From Spartobacteria bacterium (GTDB taxonomy: Bacteria > Verrucomicrobiota > Verrucomicrobiia > Chthoniobacterales > UBA10450), in the NCBI GenBank assembly GCA_003167555.1, contig PMSN01000014.1, positions 62,001-126,000 on the forward strand: a stretch of 64,000 bases of DNA, read 5' to 3'. This document shows positions 1-8,723 of the stretch, piece by piece. The notes beneath the pieces are model-generated. The model was not told the DNA's origin. It did no database searches and worked only from the letters and a program-made list of their open reading frames with translations. Every line of letters starts with the position of its first letter. Position 1 is the first letter of the stretch. The translations under genes were made by a program, and so were the position numbers.

Positions 1-24
1 CTTAACACCAGGCGCTGATGGCTC

Positions 25-1104
25 TCAAAAGCGGACGGCGAATCCGCCGCGAAGACGGTAATCGGGCACGGCTTGAAGCGCGGTGTTATCGATCATGACG
101 GGCAGTTCCGCTCCGATCTCAACGCTGATTTTCTTGTAGGCGGCTACGATTTTCGGACCGAGAAAAACGGAGGTAACGCCGGTGTCCTCCGCGGGCTGAC
201 CGCGGAAGCGATCAACGTCTTTGTGTTCGCCCGAGACGACGAATTGCAGGCCGAAGATCGCGTCGCGCCGGCGAATGAAGTAACAACCGGGACCACCGCT
301 CCAGGCCAGGTCGTTCGCGAAATTGTATTGGTGCGATCCGTCGCCGCGCAGGGTGAATTGCAGGTCGCCCTGGAAGAAAAAATTCTTGTAACGCAGCGAG
401 GTTTGGCCGCCGAAAATCCCATCGTAGGAGCCGGTGCCGAGCGTGAGGTCGTGCCCGTGAATTCCGCTTACGGGCGCGCCGGGAACATCAACTTCGTTGA
501 ATTCCTCCAGGAGCCGGCGGCTGTCGCCGGTCGGGAGTTTTATTCCGGCGAGGAGCAGTGCGGAAATTGTGAAATCGGGCTCGCGAATTTCCATGTGCAG
601 GGATTTTGGATCGTCGCCCGTTACCGCGCGGCTTCCGCCCAACTCCTTGCGAAAGACGACCAGCTTCGCGAGCAGCGAGATGTCACCGGGACCCGCTTCG
701 GTGCCGCGGTCGATGGCAAAGCCTTCCGGCCGCGCGAAGGAGCGATAGATGAGTGGGGCGTTCAGTTGGAGAGCGAAGCGGCTGTTGAAGCTGTAGCCGG
801 CCACGAGTTGTGTGATGGAACTGTCGAGGTATTGGCCGGTGGGGTTCTGAACTTCGCGTCCATCGAGTTGGAGTGTGCCGAAGTGCGTGAACTGTTCCGC
901 GACCGCGCCATATAACCCAGTCATCCCTGAGCGGTGGCCGGACGAAGCCACGGCGGCGGGCTGGCCGAAGACGATGTCGGCATCGCGCTGAGGTAATGTT
1001 TCGAGCTGCGGCGTGTAGCAACCGCAAAGATCGCACGCTGCGCATGCAAGCGCGCCGGCTCCAGAGAGAGCAGCGAGACAGACGAACACGCGCAACGACT
1101 TCAT
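25..1104 (-). CDS. Predicted outer-membrane beta-barrel protein
   Basis: 359 aa. The N-terminus is a signal peptide (basic MKSLR, then a hydrophobic stretch to about residue 20) followed by a tight Cys cluster (C21, C24, C27, C29) that could bind metal or form disulfides. The rest alternates aromatic and small residues as in a beta barrel and ends in RGGFAVRF with the terminal Phe typical of outer-membrane proteins. It resembles uncharacterised verrucomicrobial transporter-like barrels; the substrate is unknown. It is divergent from the next gene, so the 110 bp between them should hold both promoters. The fold call is an inference from composition and ends. Confidence 0.6.
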   Translation of the reverse strand: MKSLRVFVCLAALSGAGALACAACDLCGCYTPQLETLPQRDADIVFGQPAAVASSGHRSGMTGLYGAVAEQFTHFGTLQLDGREVQNPTGQYLDSSITQLVAGYSFNSRFALQLNAPLIYRSFARPEGFAIDRGTEAGPGDISLLAKLVVFRKELGGSRAVTGDDPKSLHMEIREPDFTISALLLAGIKLPTGDSRRLLEEFNEVDVPGAPVSGIHGHDLTLGTGSYDGIFGGQTSLRYKNFFFQGDLQFTLRGDGSHQYNFANDLAWSGGPGCYFIRRRDAIFGLQFVVSGEHKDVDRFRGQPAEDTGVTSVFLGPKIVAAYKKISVEIGAELPVMIDNTALQAVPDYRLRGGFAVRF

Positions 1105-1214
1105 GGATGGGCCGCAAGATGACGCAGTGATGAGGATGGTGCCATTGGGAAAATCTCGTTCGCGCGAGTTTGCAAGTCGCGCAGAATTCAGCGAAAGAGT
1201 CGAACGGGAAAAAC

Positions 1215-1700
1215 ATGGTCACAAACGATCTTGTCAGCTACCTCAACGATCATCTGGCCGGCTCTGTCGGCGCACTCGAGCTGCTCGATCGGCTGGTCAA
1301 GACCTATGAAGGAAAGCCGCTCGAGCGCTTTTTTAAGGATTTGCGCGGCGATATTCAGGAAGATCAGAAAAAGCTCGAGGAGTTGATTCACAAACTGGGC
1401 GAAGAAGAAAGCGCCGTCCGCAACGCTGGCGCGTGGATCCTGGAGAAGCTTTCGCGCGCGAAGATTCGGCTGAGCGAATCGGAAGAAGGCGACATGGGTC
1501 TCTTCCTGGCCCTGGAGGCGCTCGCCCTGGGCATCACGGGCAAGCGTGCGCTCTGGCGCGCGTTGGCGTCCGTGTCGGAAATGGTCCCGTCCCTGGCCCG
1601 TTTGAATTACGCGGAACTCGAGACGCGCGCGACGGAACAAGCCGGCCGCGTCGAGGCGAAGCGGATCGAGTTTGCGCGAACGGTTTTCGCAACAAAGTAG
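1215..1700 (+). CDS. Helical-bundle protein, ferritin-like, unknown function
   Basis: 161 aa from the ATG at 1215. An in-frame codon at 1170 is possible, but the intervening residues look like noise. The protein is almost wholly amphipathic helix: an N-terminal pair (YLNDHLAGSVGALELLDRL), an acidic central helix with DIQEDQKKLEELIHKLG, and two further helices, as in a four-helix ferritin-like or hemerythrin-like bundle. I do not see a clean set of iron ligands, so metal binding is not claimed. No signal peptide, so cytoplasmic. It precedes the sigma factor gene by 85 bp on the same strand and may or may not be co-transcribed. Confidence 0.6.
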   Translation: MVTNDLVSYLNDHLAGSVGALELLDRLVKTYEGKPLERFFKDLRGDIQEDQKKLEELIHKLGEEESAVRNAGAWILEKLSRAKIRLSESEEGDMGLFLALEALALGITGKRALWRALASVSEMVPSLARLNYAELETRATEQAGRVEAKRIEFARTVFATK

Positions 1701-1785
1701 TGCGGCTCGAGGGCCATTTTATGAACCGGGCGCGCCGACTTATTTTATGCTTGAGTGAAAATTGTAGGGGGCTCACCCTAAGCGC

Positions 1786-2571
1786 GTGAGTGCCACTTGC
1801 GCGCCGGAAATTCAGAATGCCCTGACGCATTTCGCTACGACGCGATGGAGTTTAATTCGGCAGGGACACACTCCCGGCGAACAGAACGGCGTAAACGGTG
1901 ATCTGGCCAGGCTCTGCCAGATTTATTGGCGCCCCATCTTCACCTTCATCTATCGAAGGGGTTACTCGGCGCCGGACGCGCAGGACCTAACGCAGGAATT
2001 TTTCCTCACAATCTTCGACGGAACGCTGTTGCAATCGGCAGATCCGAAGCTGGGGCGTTTCCGTTCCCTGCTGCTGAGATCGCTCAAAAATTTCCTGATT
2101 GATGCCGCGGACAAACGCGGGCGCCACAAGCGGGGTGGGCAGATGCAATTTGTTTCCTGGGAAAGTTGGATGGCGGACACGGCCGCCCCCTTGTCGATGC
2201 CGATGGCGGCGCTCGAGTCGTCCCCGCCGGAAGCGCTCTTCGACCTGGGGTGGGCCGCCGCCATCGCGGAGGAGGCGCTCTGCCGGCTGCGGACGGAATG
2301 CGAGAGCAAAGGGCGTCGGCGCGTCTACGAAGTCTTGCAGCATTATCTCACGACGGAGCGCGAGGACATTTCCTACGAGGACCTTTCGCGCGCGCTGGGT
2401 GTTCCGGAGCAGTCGGTGAAAAATCTGCTGCACAAATTTCGGACGCGGTATCGGGCCCTTCTGCGGGAAGAGATCGCCAAGACCGTGGAAAATGAGGCCA
2501 ACGTGGACGACGAAATCCGCTATCTCTGCGCCGCACTCTCCGCGGGAATGGGGGAAAGGCCATGGAAGTAG
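1786..2571 (+). CDS. ECF-type RNA polymerase sigma factor
   Basis: 261 aa from a GTG at 1786. Region 2 spans roughly residues 15-105: FATTRWSLI, then YWRPIFTFIYRRGYSAPDAQ, then LTQEFFLTIFDG. Region 4 is the C-terminal helix-turn-helix, DISYEDLSRALGVPEQSVK, followed by a basic helix. This is the ECF type that in Planctomycetes and Verrucomicrobia is usually encoded next to a Ser/Thr kinase, and here its last 10 bases overlap the kinase start, so the two are translationally coupled. Its targets may include the downstream peptide gene and the facing lanM/peroxidase operon; this is inference from position. No separate anti-sigma gene is visible, so the kinase is the likely regulator. Confidence 0.85.
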   Translation: MSATCAPEIQNALTHFATTRWSLIRQGHTPGEQNGVNGDLARLCQIYWRPIFTFIYRRGYSAPDAQDLTQEFFLTIFDGTLLQSADPKLGRFRSLLLRSLKNFLIDAADKRGRHKRGGQMQFVSWESWMADTAAPLSMPMAALESSPPEALFDLGWAAAIAEEALCRLRTECESKGRRRVYEVLQHYLTTEREDISYEDLSRALGVPEQSVKNLLHKFRTRYRALLREEIAKTVENEANVDDEIRYLCAALSAGMGERPWK

Positions 2572-5324
2572 CTACCCCCCAGGTAACCGATACTCCGTTC
2601 GTTGTCCTCGAGGAGCCTGTCCTCTGCGGGGAATGCCATTCCGGCTCGCGGCTCAAGAACGGGCTCTGTTTGAACTGCCTTCTCCTGGGCGCGCTCGACA
2701 ACGAAGACCTCGGCGCCGGCGGGGAATCATTCAAGGAGGCGCTGGCCGCCGTAAAATCCTCGGAGGGCGATTGGCGGATTGGCGACCATGATATTTTCGA
2801 TGAAATCGCGCGCGGCGGAATGGGCGTGGTCTACCGGGCGCTGGAACCACACTCGGGACGCATCGTCGCTTTGAAATGCGTGCTCGCTTTCCAGGGCGAC
2901 CCCTCCGATCAGGCCCTGGCCCGTTTTCGTCGGGAAGCGGAAACGGCCGCGCGTCTGGATCATCCGAACATCGTTCCCATTTATCGAGTGGGTGAAACCG
3001 CGGACGGCCTTCCGTTTTTTACCATGAAATACGCGGCGGGCGGGAGCCTGGTGCAAGCTCGCGCCGCGTTTCGCCAGGAGCCGCGCGAGAGCGTTCTCCT
3101 GATGAAGAAGGTGGCGCTCGCTCTTCAACACGCTCACGAAAAAGGAGTGCTGCATCGCGATCTCAAGCCCGGCAATGTTCTCCTGGATCATCGCGGCGAA
3201 CCGCTCGTGAGCGATTTTGGCCTGGCCCGCTGTGACGAAATTGCCAGCCATCTGACCCGTTCGCTGACCAGTTTTGGAACGCCTGGTTACATCGCGCCGG
3301 AACAGGCGGACGGCCCGGCGGCACTGCTGACTCCCGCCGCCGATATCTACAGTCTCGGCGCGATTCTCTTTGAGCTTCTCGCCGGCCGGCTGCCATTCGT
3401 GGGTGATAACGCGTTGGGCGTTATGAAGCAATCGGCCGAGAGAGCCGCGCCGAAGCTGCGGTCTCTCGCGCCTCATCTGGATCGCGACCTGGAAACGATT
3501 TGCGCCCGCTGCCTGGAACGCGATCCCTCGGCGCGCTATGCCTCAGCCGGAAGTTTGGCGGACGATCTTGGTAGCTGGCTGGAAGGCAATCCCATTGCCG
3601 CGCGACCGATAGGACCATGGCTTCATCTTCGTCGCTGGGTTCGCCACAATCGTACGCTCGCTGCTTTGTTAGTGGCCTTTTTTGTCGTCACCAGCGCGTC
3701 CGTTGGCTGGCAGATCCATAACCGAAAATTGGAATCCACCATGCGCGAAAACCTGCTAGCTTCGCGCTCGGTCCTCGTTTTACCCTTGTTGGATCTCGAC
3801 AGTGTCCTTCCCGTTCGCGCCCTGGCGCAGTCCATCGCCAGTTCTTTGCAAAGCGAACTGAATACGTTTGGTCCGGCTTTGGTCAAGACGATGGGATCAG
3901 GATCGGCGCCTGTCTGGGGTACGATCGAAGACATTCGGCGAGCGGGACGTGAGACCAACGCTCGGACGGTGCTTACAGGAACAGTGCGGACGGTTCAAGG
4001 CGGGAAGCGCATATCCTTCCGGTTCTTTGATGCTGCGACTGGCGAAACTCTCTTCACCGTTATCTCGGAAAACGCCGGACCAAATGATCTAACGCACGTA
4101 GTAAGCAAATATCTCGGTAAGAGCTTGTATACCATCTTAAGCGCGAAAGATTTGTCGAGCATCGCGCAATCAAGGACAGATCCAGGGTTGAGGAATGATG
4201 TCGCAAGAGAAGCCATTGGGGCGGGTTGTACGATACTGCATCGCTTCACCGCTGCCTCCGATTGCGACGATGCTATCGCCTTGTTTAAGAAAGCTTTGGT
4301 GGCGGAGCCGAATTCCACCCTGGCTCACGCCTACTATTCAATTGCCGCGACCGGCCGAACCCATTACAACGCCGACCCCTCGTTCCTGGACATCGGCGAG
4401 AAGGAGGCGGACGAAGCCATTAAGCTGTCGCCTGATTCGAGCGATGCCCATCGGGCCAAGGCCGGCGTCTATTATCAGCAGGGAAAATTTTCCGACGCGC
4501 TCGAAGAGGAACTGCGAACCATCGAAGTGGGAGGATTGGAAGAGAAAGCTATTAATTTCGTTGGCCTCACGCTCGATATGTTAGGGCGTCCTCATCAAGC
4601 CATGAGTTGGTACAAGCTTCCCTTCAACAAAGGGCGAACCCCGGGAGAGGTGGATGGGCTCATAGGAGACTGCTGGGTTAAACTTGGTGACAACGATCGT
4701 GCATTGCAGGCATATCGGCGTGCGACTGAGCTACGGCCCGACTTCCCTCACGGAGAGATCGGAATCTCGCTCGTCCGGCTCTTGCAAGGAGATTTTGATG
4801 GAGCACGCCAAGTATGGCGAACAAGCCGCCGCCATCGCACCGAGCTTGATGAGACAGATCAGATCGCAGCGCAAATAGAATTTTTTGCCAGAGACTTCAA
4901 GGTCGCGAAACAGCTCTACGCGAATCTTGCCCGGTCCGATGCCGATGGCGGCGGATCGTTCTTTGGCGCGATTACCTATAAGTCGGCTTTAGCTCGAATA
5001 AGACAAGAACTGGGTGACGATGCGGGAGCAAGAGCGCTTCTTACTGAATGCCTGGCCAAGGAATCTGCCGCCGTCGTCCGTGAGCCAGCAAATCCCGAGG
5101 CCGCGTATCGTCTCGCCGCCATCGAAGCTACGCTCGGAATGACGGACGCCGCATTCTATCATTTGCGCAGCGCCATGAGTCTAGGCTGGATAGATTACCG
5201 CTCGCTCAAATTGGATCCCCGGTTTGATTCCCTCCGAATGAATTCGGAATTCGAGGCGATCCTCCACACTCTCGCCGCCAAAGTGGCGGAAATGAGAACG
5301 CACGCACAAAAAATAAACCAGTAA
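2562..5324 (+). CDS. Membrane Ser/Thr protein kinase with C-terminal TPRs
   Basis: 920 aa. Residues 22-39 form a small zinc-ribbon-like pair (C22, C25, C36, C39). The Hanks-type kinase domain runs from about 75 to 340 with the Gly loop at 85-88, Lys105, catalytic HRDLKPGN (198-205) and DFG at 218-220, so it should be active. One membrane segment follows at about 360-380. The outer part has a TolB-like segment (RSVLVLPLLDLDS) and then TPR-like repeats to the end. A cytoplasmic kinase with an external TPR sensor is a common design; what it senses is unknown. It overlaps the sigma gene upstream and lies 13 bp before the RiPP precursor. Base composition in the C-terminal half looks less GC-rich than the window. 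Confidence 0.87.
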   Translation: MEVATPQVTDTPFVVLEEPVLCGECHSGSRLKNGLCLNCLLLGALDNEDLGAGGESFKEALAAVKSSEGDWRIGDHDIFDEIARGGMGVVYRALEPHSGRIVALKCVLAFQGDPSDQALARFRREAETAARLDHPNIVPIYRVGETADGLPFFTMKYAAGGSLVQARAAFRQEPRESVLLMKKVALALQHAHEKGVLHRDLKPGNVLLDHRGEPLVSDFGLARCDEIASHLTRSLTSFGTPGYIAPEQADGPAALLTPAADIYSLGAILFELLAGRLPFVGDNALGVMKQSAERAAPKLRSLAPHLDRDLETICARCLERDPSARYASAGSLADDLGSWLEGNPIAARPIGPWLHLRRWVRHNRTLAALLVAFFVVTSASVGWQIHNRKLESTMRENLLASRSVLVLPLLDLDSVLPVRALAQSIASSLQSELNTFGPALVKTMGSGSAPVWGTIEDIRRAGRETNARTVLTGTVRTVQGGKRISFRFFDAATGETLFTVISENAGPNDLTHVVSKYLGKSLYTILSAKDLSSIAQSRTDPGLRNDVAREAIGAGCTILHRFTAASDCDDAIALFKKALVAEPNSTLAHAYYSIAATGRTHYNADPSFLDIGEKEADEAIKLSPDSSDAHRAKAGVYYQQGKFSDALEEELRTIEVGGLEEKAINFVGLTLDMLGRPHQAMSWYKLPFNKGRTPGEVDGLIGDCWVKLGDNDRALQAYRRATELRPDFPHGEIGISLVRLLQGDFDGARQVWRTSRRHRTELDETDQIAAQIEFFARDFKVAKQLYANLARSDADGGGSFFGAITYKSALARIRQELGDDAGARALLTECLAKESAAVVREPANPEAAYRLAAIEATLGMTDAAFYHLRSAMSLGWIDYRSLKLDPRFDSLRMNSEFEAILHTLAAKVAEMRTHAQKINQ

Positions 5325-5337
5325 ATGGAAGGATAAA

Positions 5338-5655
5338 ATGAAAGCCAAGAATTGGAATGAGATGAACAATGACGAAAAACTAGATCGCTTAACATCCGTG
5401 CTCACCCGCGCGGGGTCGGACGTCAAGTTTCGGGATCGATGCCTGGTCTCCCCGGAGTCAGCCAAGGAGGCAGTTAGTGAAATTGGAGAAATTGAGTTTC
5501 CCCATGATTTCGAAGTTCAATTCCTCACCCCGGAGCAGCGCTTGAAGAAACTTATCCTGGCAGTGCCCGATTATATCCCGGCGGAAAACGGAACCGCTGA
5601 GGTGCGTCATGCTGAGGATTACCAAACGTGCAGCTACTTTTTCTGGAGGAGCTAG
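5338..5655 (+). CDS. Putative NHLP-leader RiPP precursor peptide
   Basis: 105 aa with a strong ribosome site (GGAAGGA, 4 bases before the ATG). Residues about 20-80 match the nitrile-hydratase-alpha-like leader pattern: hydrophobic helix, AGSDVKFRDRCLVSPESAKE, a hydrophilic stretch, FPHDFEVQFLT, then the hydrophobic LKKLILAVPDYIP. In that family this part is a leader bound by the modifying enzyme and the C-terminal tail is the modified core. The tail (about 82-105) has Thr86, Thr97, Cys98, Ser99 and Ser105 plus the aromatic YFFW, so it offers dehydratable residues and one core Cys. There is no Gly-Gly cleavage site. It lies 13 bp after the kinase and converges on the lanM-like gene with a 20-bp gap. 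The role is inferred from leader and neighbour. Confidence 0.7.
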   Translation: MKAKNWNEMNNDEKLDRLTSVLTRAGSDVKFRDRCLVSPESAKEAVSEIGEIEFPHDFEVQFLTPEQRLKKLILAVPDYIPAENGTAEVRHAEDYQTCSYFFWRS

Positions 5656-5675
5656 CGGGTTAATAAGTAAGACGC

Positions 5676-7187
5676 CTAGTTCGATTTGAGTGCTCGGCGG
5701 ATAGCCGTGCTGAGGTTCCGCGGAAGGGTGCCTTTATCGGAAGGCATCGGCTCTTGGGTTTTCCGGATAAAGTAAGGGATATCAAGTCGCTGTAAGGCAT
5801 GCGACTCCGCCTCAACCAAGGTAGCGGTTACTGAGCGTCGCGAACATAAGCGAGCGATAAGCACGTCTCGCTCGACCTGTGAGCGGAGAGCGGCCGGTTG
5901 AATCGAAGCTTGTCTGATAGCCGCGTATCTCGCCGTTGCCCAGTAAATCCAACGTCGCTCCTGGGAACGGATGCGGTGCAGTCGTCGAAGGAATGCCGCG
6001 CGTCGACTGGGCGTCCCAAGGATGCAATGCCATGCGTTAGTGAAGCCTCTGATGATCTCCTTCGTGAAGTTCGCTACTGGCAGTGGCTTGCCGGCAATTC
6101 GCGCCAGATGCTTCCCGGTGGTTGTCCGGCCCAGAACACTGCTTCGTGACTGTAAGCTGCGCTGGTTTGAGTTCGGAAAGAAACCGGTGCGATAAAGGAC
6201 ATCGGCCGGGCTCTGAGTCTTTGTTAGAGGCGAGACATGCCAGAGCGCGTCGACATCCACCAGGACGGGGTATTCGCCGGAAGCGATAACATTCTCACGA
6301 TGGCAATCCACCGCTTTTAGGAGATAAGCGGCGGCAATCATTCCACCTATGCGTTGATAGAAACGGCGCGCGGCCGCCTCATCTTTGCAGGAAGCAGGTT
6401 CAACATGTTCCATCCAGCAGTAACCTTCGCGCCGCATGACGCGGGCTGCCCTTGGCTTTGGCTGGAAGGAATGACTGTTCATCCAGTCCAACAGGGAGAA
6501 CCATTCCCATTCTCCTGTGCCGGATCGCGGCTTATAGATGATCGAGCCAGCCTCGCACTGAAGCCGCGCAACAGTGCGTCCGTTGTTATGCGAGTCGGAA
6601 AGTCCGCAACGCAGATCGGCGATTTTGCGGAGAGGCCGGCTGCTGAAGAAGGCTCGCGAAAGAGCACGCCGATCCCGTGCGAATCGGGTGACAACTTCGG
6701 TGACATGACAGCGCCATTGGGAAATCAGTTGGAACCAAAGGTCTGCCAGGACCGGGAATCGTTTGAACATTGGGAAGAGGCGATCGCACGGCTTGGCCCC
6801 AAGAAATCTTCGGTCGACAAATTCTGGATCGTTCGTTTGGCCTGGCAGGCCAAGCGCTTGCAGGGCATAGGCAAAGCTGGTTCTCTCCAGCTCGAGGCAG
6901 GGGCGAGTGATTCGGGCCAGGTCTCGCCGCAGGCTTCTTTTTAGACTTAGTCGCGCTTTTGGAGAAACGGAAACCAGAAGGCCTGGCGAGATCGTTGCTT
7001 CGAATTCCTCCATTCCATAGCGTGCCCCGGGTTCACAGAGTTTCATCAGAGGAGAACCGCTTGGCATGGCGAACTCGATGCCAGCCAGCGCAGTCATCAT
7101 GCGCTGCATTCCACTTTTCCCCGCCGCCGGAGTGGAAACGTCGTCGAGAAATGCTAGAGGAGGAATTTGCGTCGATGTGCGTCGCAT
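5676..7187 (-). CDS. LanM-type dehydratase domain protein (DUF4135), no cyclase
   Basis: 503 aa, about half the length of LanM lanthipeptide synthetases. It has the kinase-like dehydratase features: D198-S-H200 with NNGR after it, the YKPR lysine (K219), DCHRENVIA with D294/H296/N299, D311 and D313, then R412-x5-T418, and the LDIPYF ending near residue 470. From memory these match the CylM phosphorylation and elimination residues, so Ser/Thr dehydration looks possible. The protein stops right after this domain; no zinc-binding LanC cyclase is present and none is encoded nearby. The start at 7187 overlaps the peroxidase gene by 34 bp; a Met at residue 27 is an alternative start. The likely substrate is the peptide at 5338-5655. 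Confidence 0.85.
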   Translation of the reverse strand: MRRTSTQIPPLAFLDDVSTPAAGKSGMQRMMTALAGIEFAMPSGSPLMKLCEPGARYGMEEFEATISPGLLVSVSPKARLSLKRSLRRDLARITRPCLELERTSFAYALQALGLPGQTNDPEFVDRRFLGAKPCDRLFPMFKRFPVLADLWFQLISQWRCHVTEVVTRFARDRRALSRAFFSSRPLRKIADLRCGLSDSHNNGRTVARLQCEAGSIIYKPRSGTGEWEWFSLLDWMNSHSFQPKPRAARVMRREGYCWMEHVEPASCKDEAAARRFYQRIGGMIAAAYLLKAVDCHRENVIASGEYPVLVDVDALWHVSPLTKTQSPADVLYRTGFFPNSNQRSLQSRSSVLGRTTTGKHLARIAGKPLPVANFTKEIIRGFTNAWHCILGTPSRRAAFLRRLHRIRSQERRWIYWATARYAAIRQASIQPAALRSQVERDVLIARLCSRRSVTATLVEAESHALQRLDIPYFIRKTQEPMPSDKGTLPRNLSTAIRRALKSN

Positions 7188-8707
7188 TCCGGGAGCAGCT
7201 TGTCGTCGCCGATCAGGCGAATAATGCCGATAAGAGAATTAATAGGCCGCCTGACGCCACTCGGAAACTGCCACGATGGCAGCTTCCATTGCTTTCCTGC
7301 GATAGCCATGTATCCATCAGGGTCCGTTTCTAGAGAGCCTTGGATTGCTTCCGACACAATATGGCTCCCGACTGGGCCCAGCGCCAATCCTTCGGCTCTT
7401 AGTTCGGCTTCCTTTAGGACGTAGTAAAACAAGGGAGTATTTTGCTCCAACCCAGCTTGCCGTAAGACGCCGCCCGAATAGTCGCACGTATCGCGCGTTA
7501 ACTCTGCTGTTGTGAGCCGATCCTGCGCTGTAATCAGTCCTTGTTCCAGGAGCGCGTTGGCTGCTTCCTGTCCGGAGGGTAATCCAGCTCGCGCACCGCG
7601 AAGGAGTGTGCGCACTGGCAAGTTCGATGGATCGGGAGGTTCCAGCTCATTGGCCAGACGGATTGTTGCTGGCGACAAGTCATGCATGGCCCGGCTTATT
7701 GAGGTATCGATGAAGGCGCTGGACGCTTGTGGACCGGAGGTGGGCAAGCCGTCGAAGAACGTTCCCCATTCCATGAGATAATCATCGGCAATGGGGGCCG
7801 CCTTTTGACCGAGCGCCATTAGCTCCGCGATCACAACGCGCCGCGTCCGGCAGTTCAGGCGGTAAGCATTACGCACCATGCTGTGCCCGAAGCGGAACGC
7901 GGCTAGCGAGAATTCGAGTGGCACGGAGTAACTTCCCGGAGCCTCCAGCCGCGCGGGTGTTCTTCGCTCCTGGTAGTTCCAAATACTCGTGTGCAGGATG
8001 CGCGGCAGGTAATCGTGGCGAACGATCCACTGGTAATGCCAGCGCACGAGCCTTTGGGCGCGTTCGAACAAACTTCCGGCGCCGAGATTCTCGGTGTCGG
8101 TTATCAACGGAGGCTTGGCGCCTAGCTGTTTGATCGCTTCGTTGTGGAATTTCAAGAAAACGACATGCAGTTGTCGCAGGATCAGGTTATCCAGGTTGCG
8201 CGTGTCTTGCTGGTCGCCAATCAGGACCGTCCCATGTTTCACCGGGAGATCGCGGAGGTAACCCGTAGGCGTGGTGGCTCCCACCTTAAAGGTCTCCGCG
8301 CCTTCGTCTCCTTCGTAAAGATGCGGCGATTTCCCAGGGCCCCCGCCGTAAACGTGGTCAAGGTCCAGGGAAGGAGTCCGGTAATTTGGAGTGTCCTTGG
8401 GCTCGAGGTAAGGCCCCTCTAGCGGCGTTGTATCGTATGTTAGATCGTGGCCAAGAAACTGGCCGAAGTAGGTGTAACCAACCCTGGGAGTAAGTGTGCC
8501 CTCCCGCTCGACTGCGTAGCGCATGGCTCTGCCTAGCTCTACGAGTTTAGCTTCGTCGTCCCTTGGTATAGGCTGAGCGGGTTCGCCGAAAAGCCGGGAG
8601 TAATAGCCTCTGGGTTCCCTCCTAACTGCTTGCGCGTGGGCGCACCCCCCGTTGATCGGCTGGGCGCCACTTGCGGCTTCCGTTGGAACTGGGGGGATCG
8701 CAATCAT
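7154..8707 (-). CDS. Animal-type heme peroxidase
   Basis: 517 aa. Family landmarks are intact: distal site FGQFLGHD (His87), DTRNLDNLILRQLH with the HN pair (H188, N189), and proximal FRFGHSMVRN (His275). It should bind heme and use hydrogen peroxide to oxidise a substrate. There is no clear signal peptide, so it probably works in the cytoplasm, unlike many secreted relatives. It is the first gene of a two-gene operon with the lanM-like gene and overlaps it, which suggests a tailoring role, for example on the aromatic tail of the neighbouring peptide. That substrate is inference; an independent oxidative-defence role is the alternative. Confidence 0.85.
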   Translation of the reverse strand: MIAIPPVPTEAASGAQPINGGCAHAQAVRREPRGYYSRLFGEPAQPIPRDDEAKLVELGRAMRYAVEREGTLTPRVGYTYFGQFLGHDLTYDTTPLEGPYLEPKDTPNYRTPSLDLDHVYGGGPGKSPHLYEGDEGAETFKVGATTPTGYLRDLPVKHGTVLIGDQQDTRNLDNLILRQLHVVFLKFHNEAIKQLGAKPPLITDTENLGAGSLFERAQRLVRWHYQWIVRHDYLPRILHTSIWNYQERRTPARLEAPGSYSVPLEFSLAAFRFGHSMVRNAYRLNCRTRRVVIAELMALGQKAAPIADDYLMEWGTFFDGLPTSGPQASSAFIDTSISRAMHDLSPATIRLANELEPPDPSNLPVRTLLRGARAGLPSGQEAANALLEQGLITAQDRLTTAELTRDTCDYSGGVLRQAGLEQNTPLFYYVLKEAELRAEGLALGPVGSHIVSEAIQGSLETDPDGYMAIAGKQWKLPSWQFPSGVRRPINSLIGIIRLIGDDKLLPECDAHRRKFLL

Positions 8708-8723
8708 GTCGTAGGCTTCCGTT

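Noticed and set aside
5338-5655. Nitrile hydratase alpha subunit fragment
   Set aside because: Only the leader-like part matches; the metal-site CxxC(S)C region is missing and the context is a LanM-type gene.
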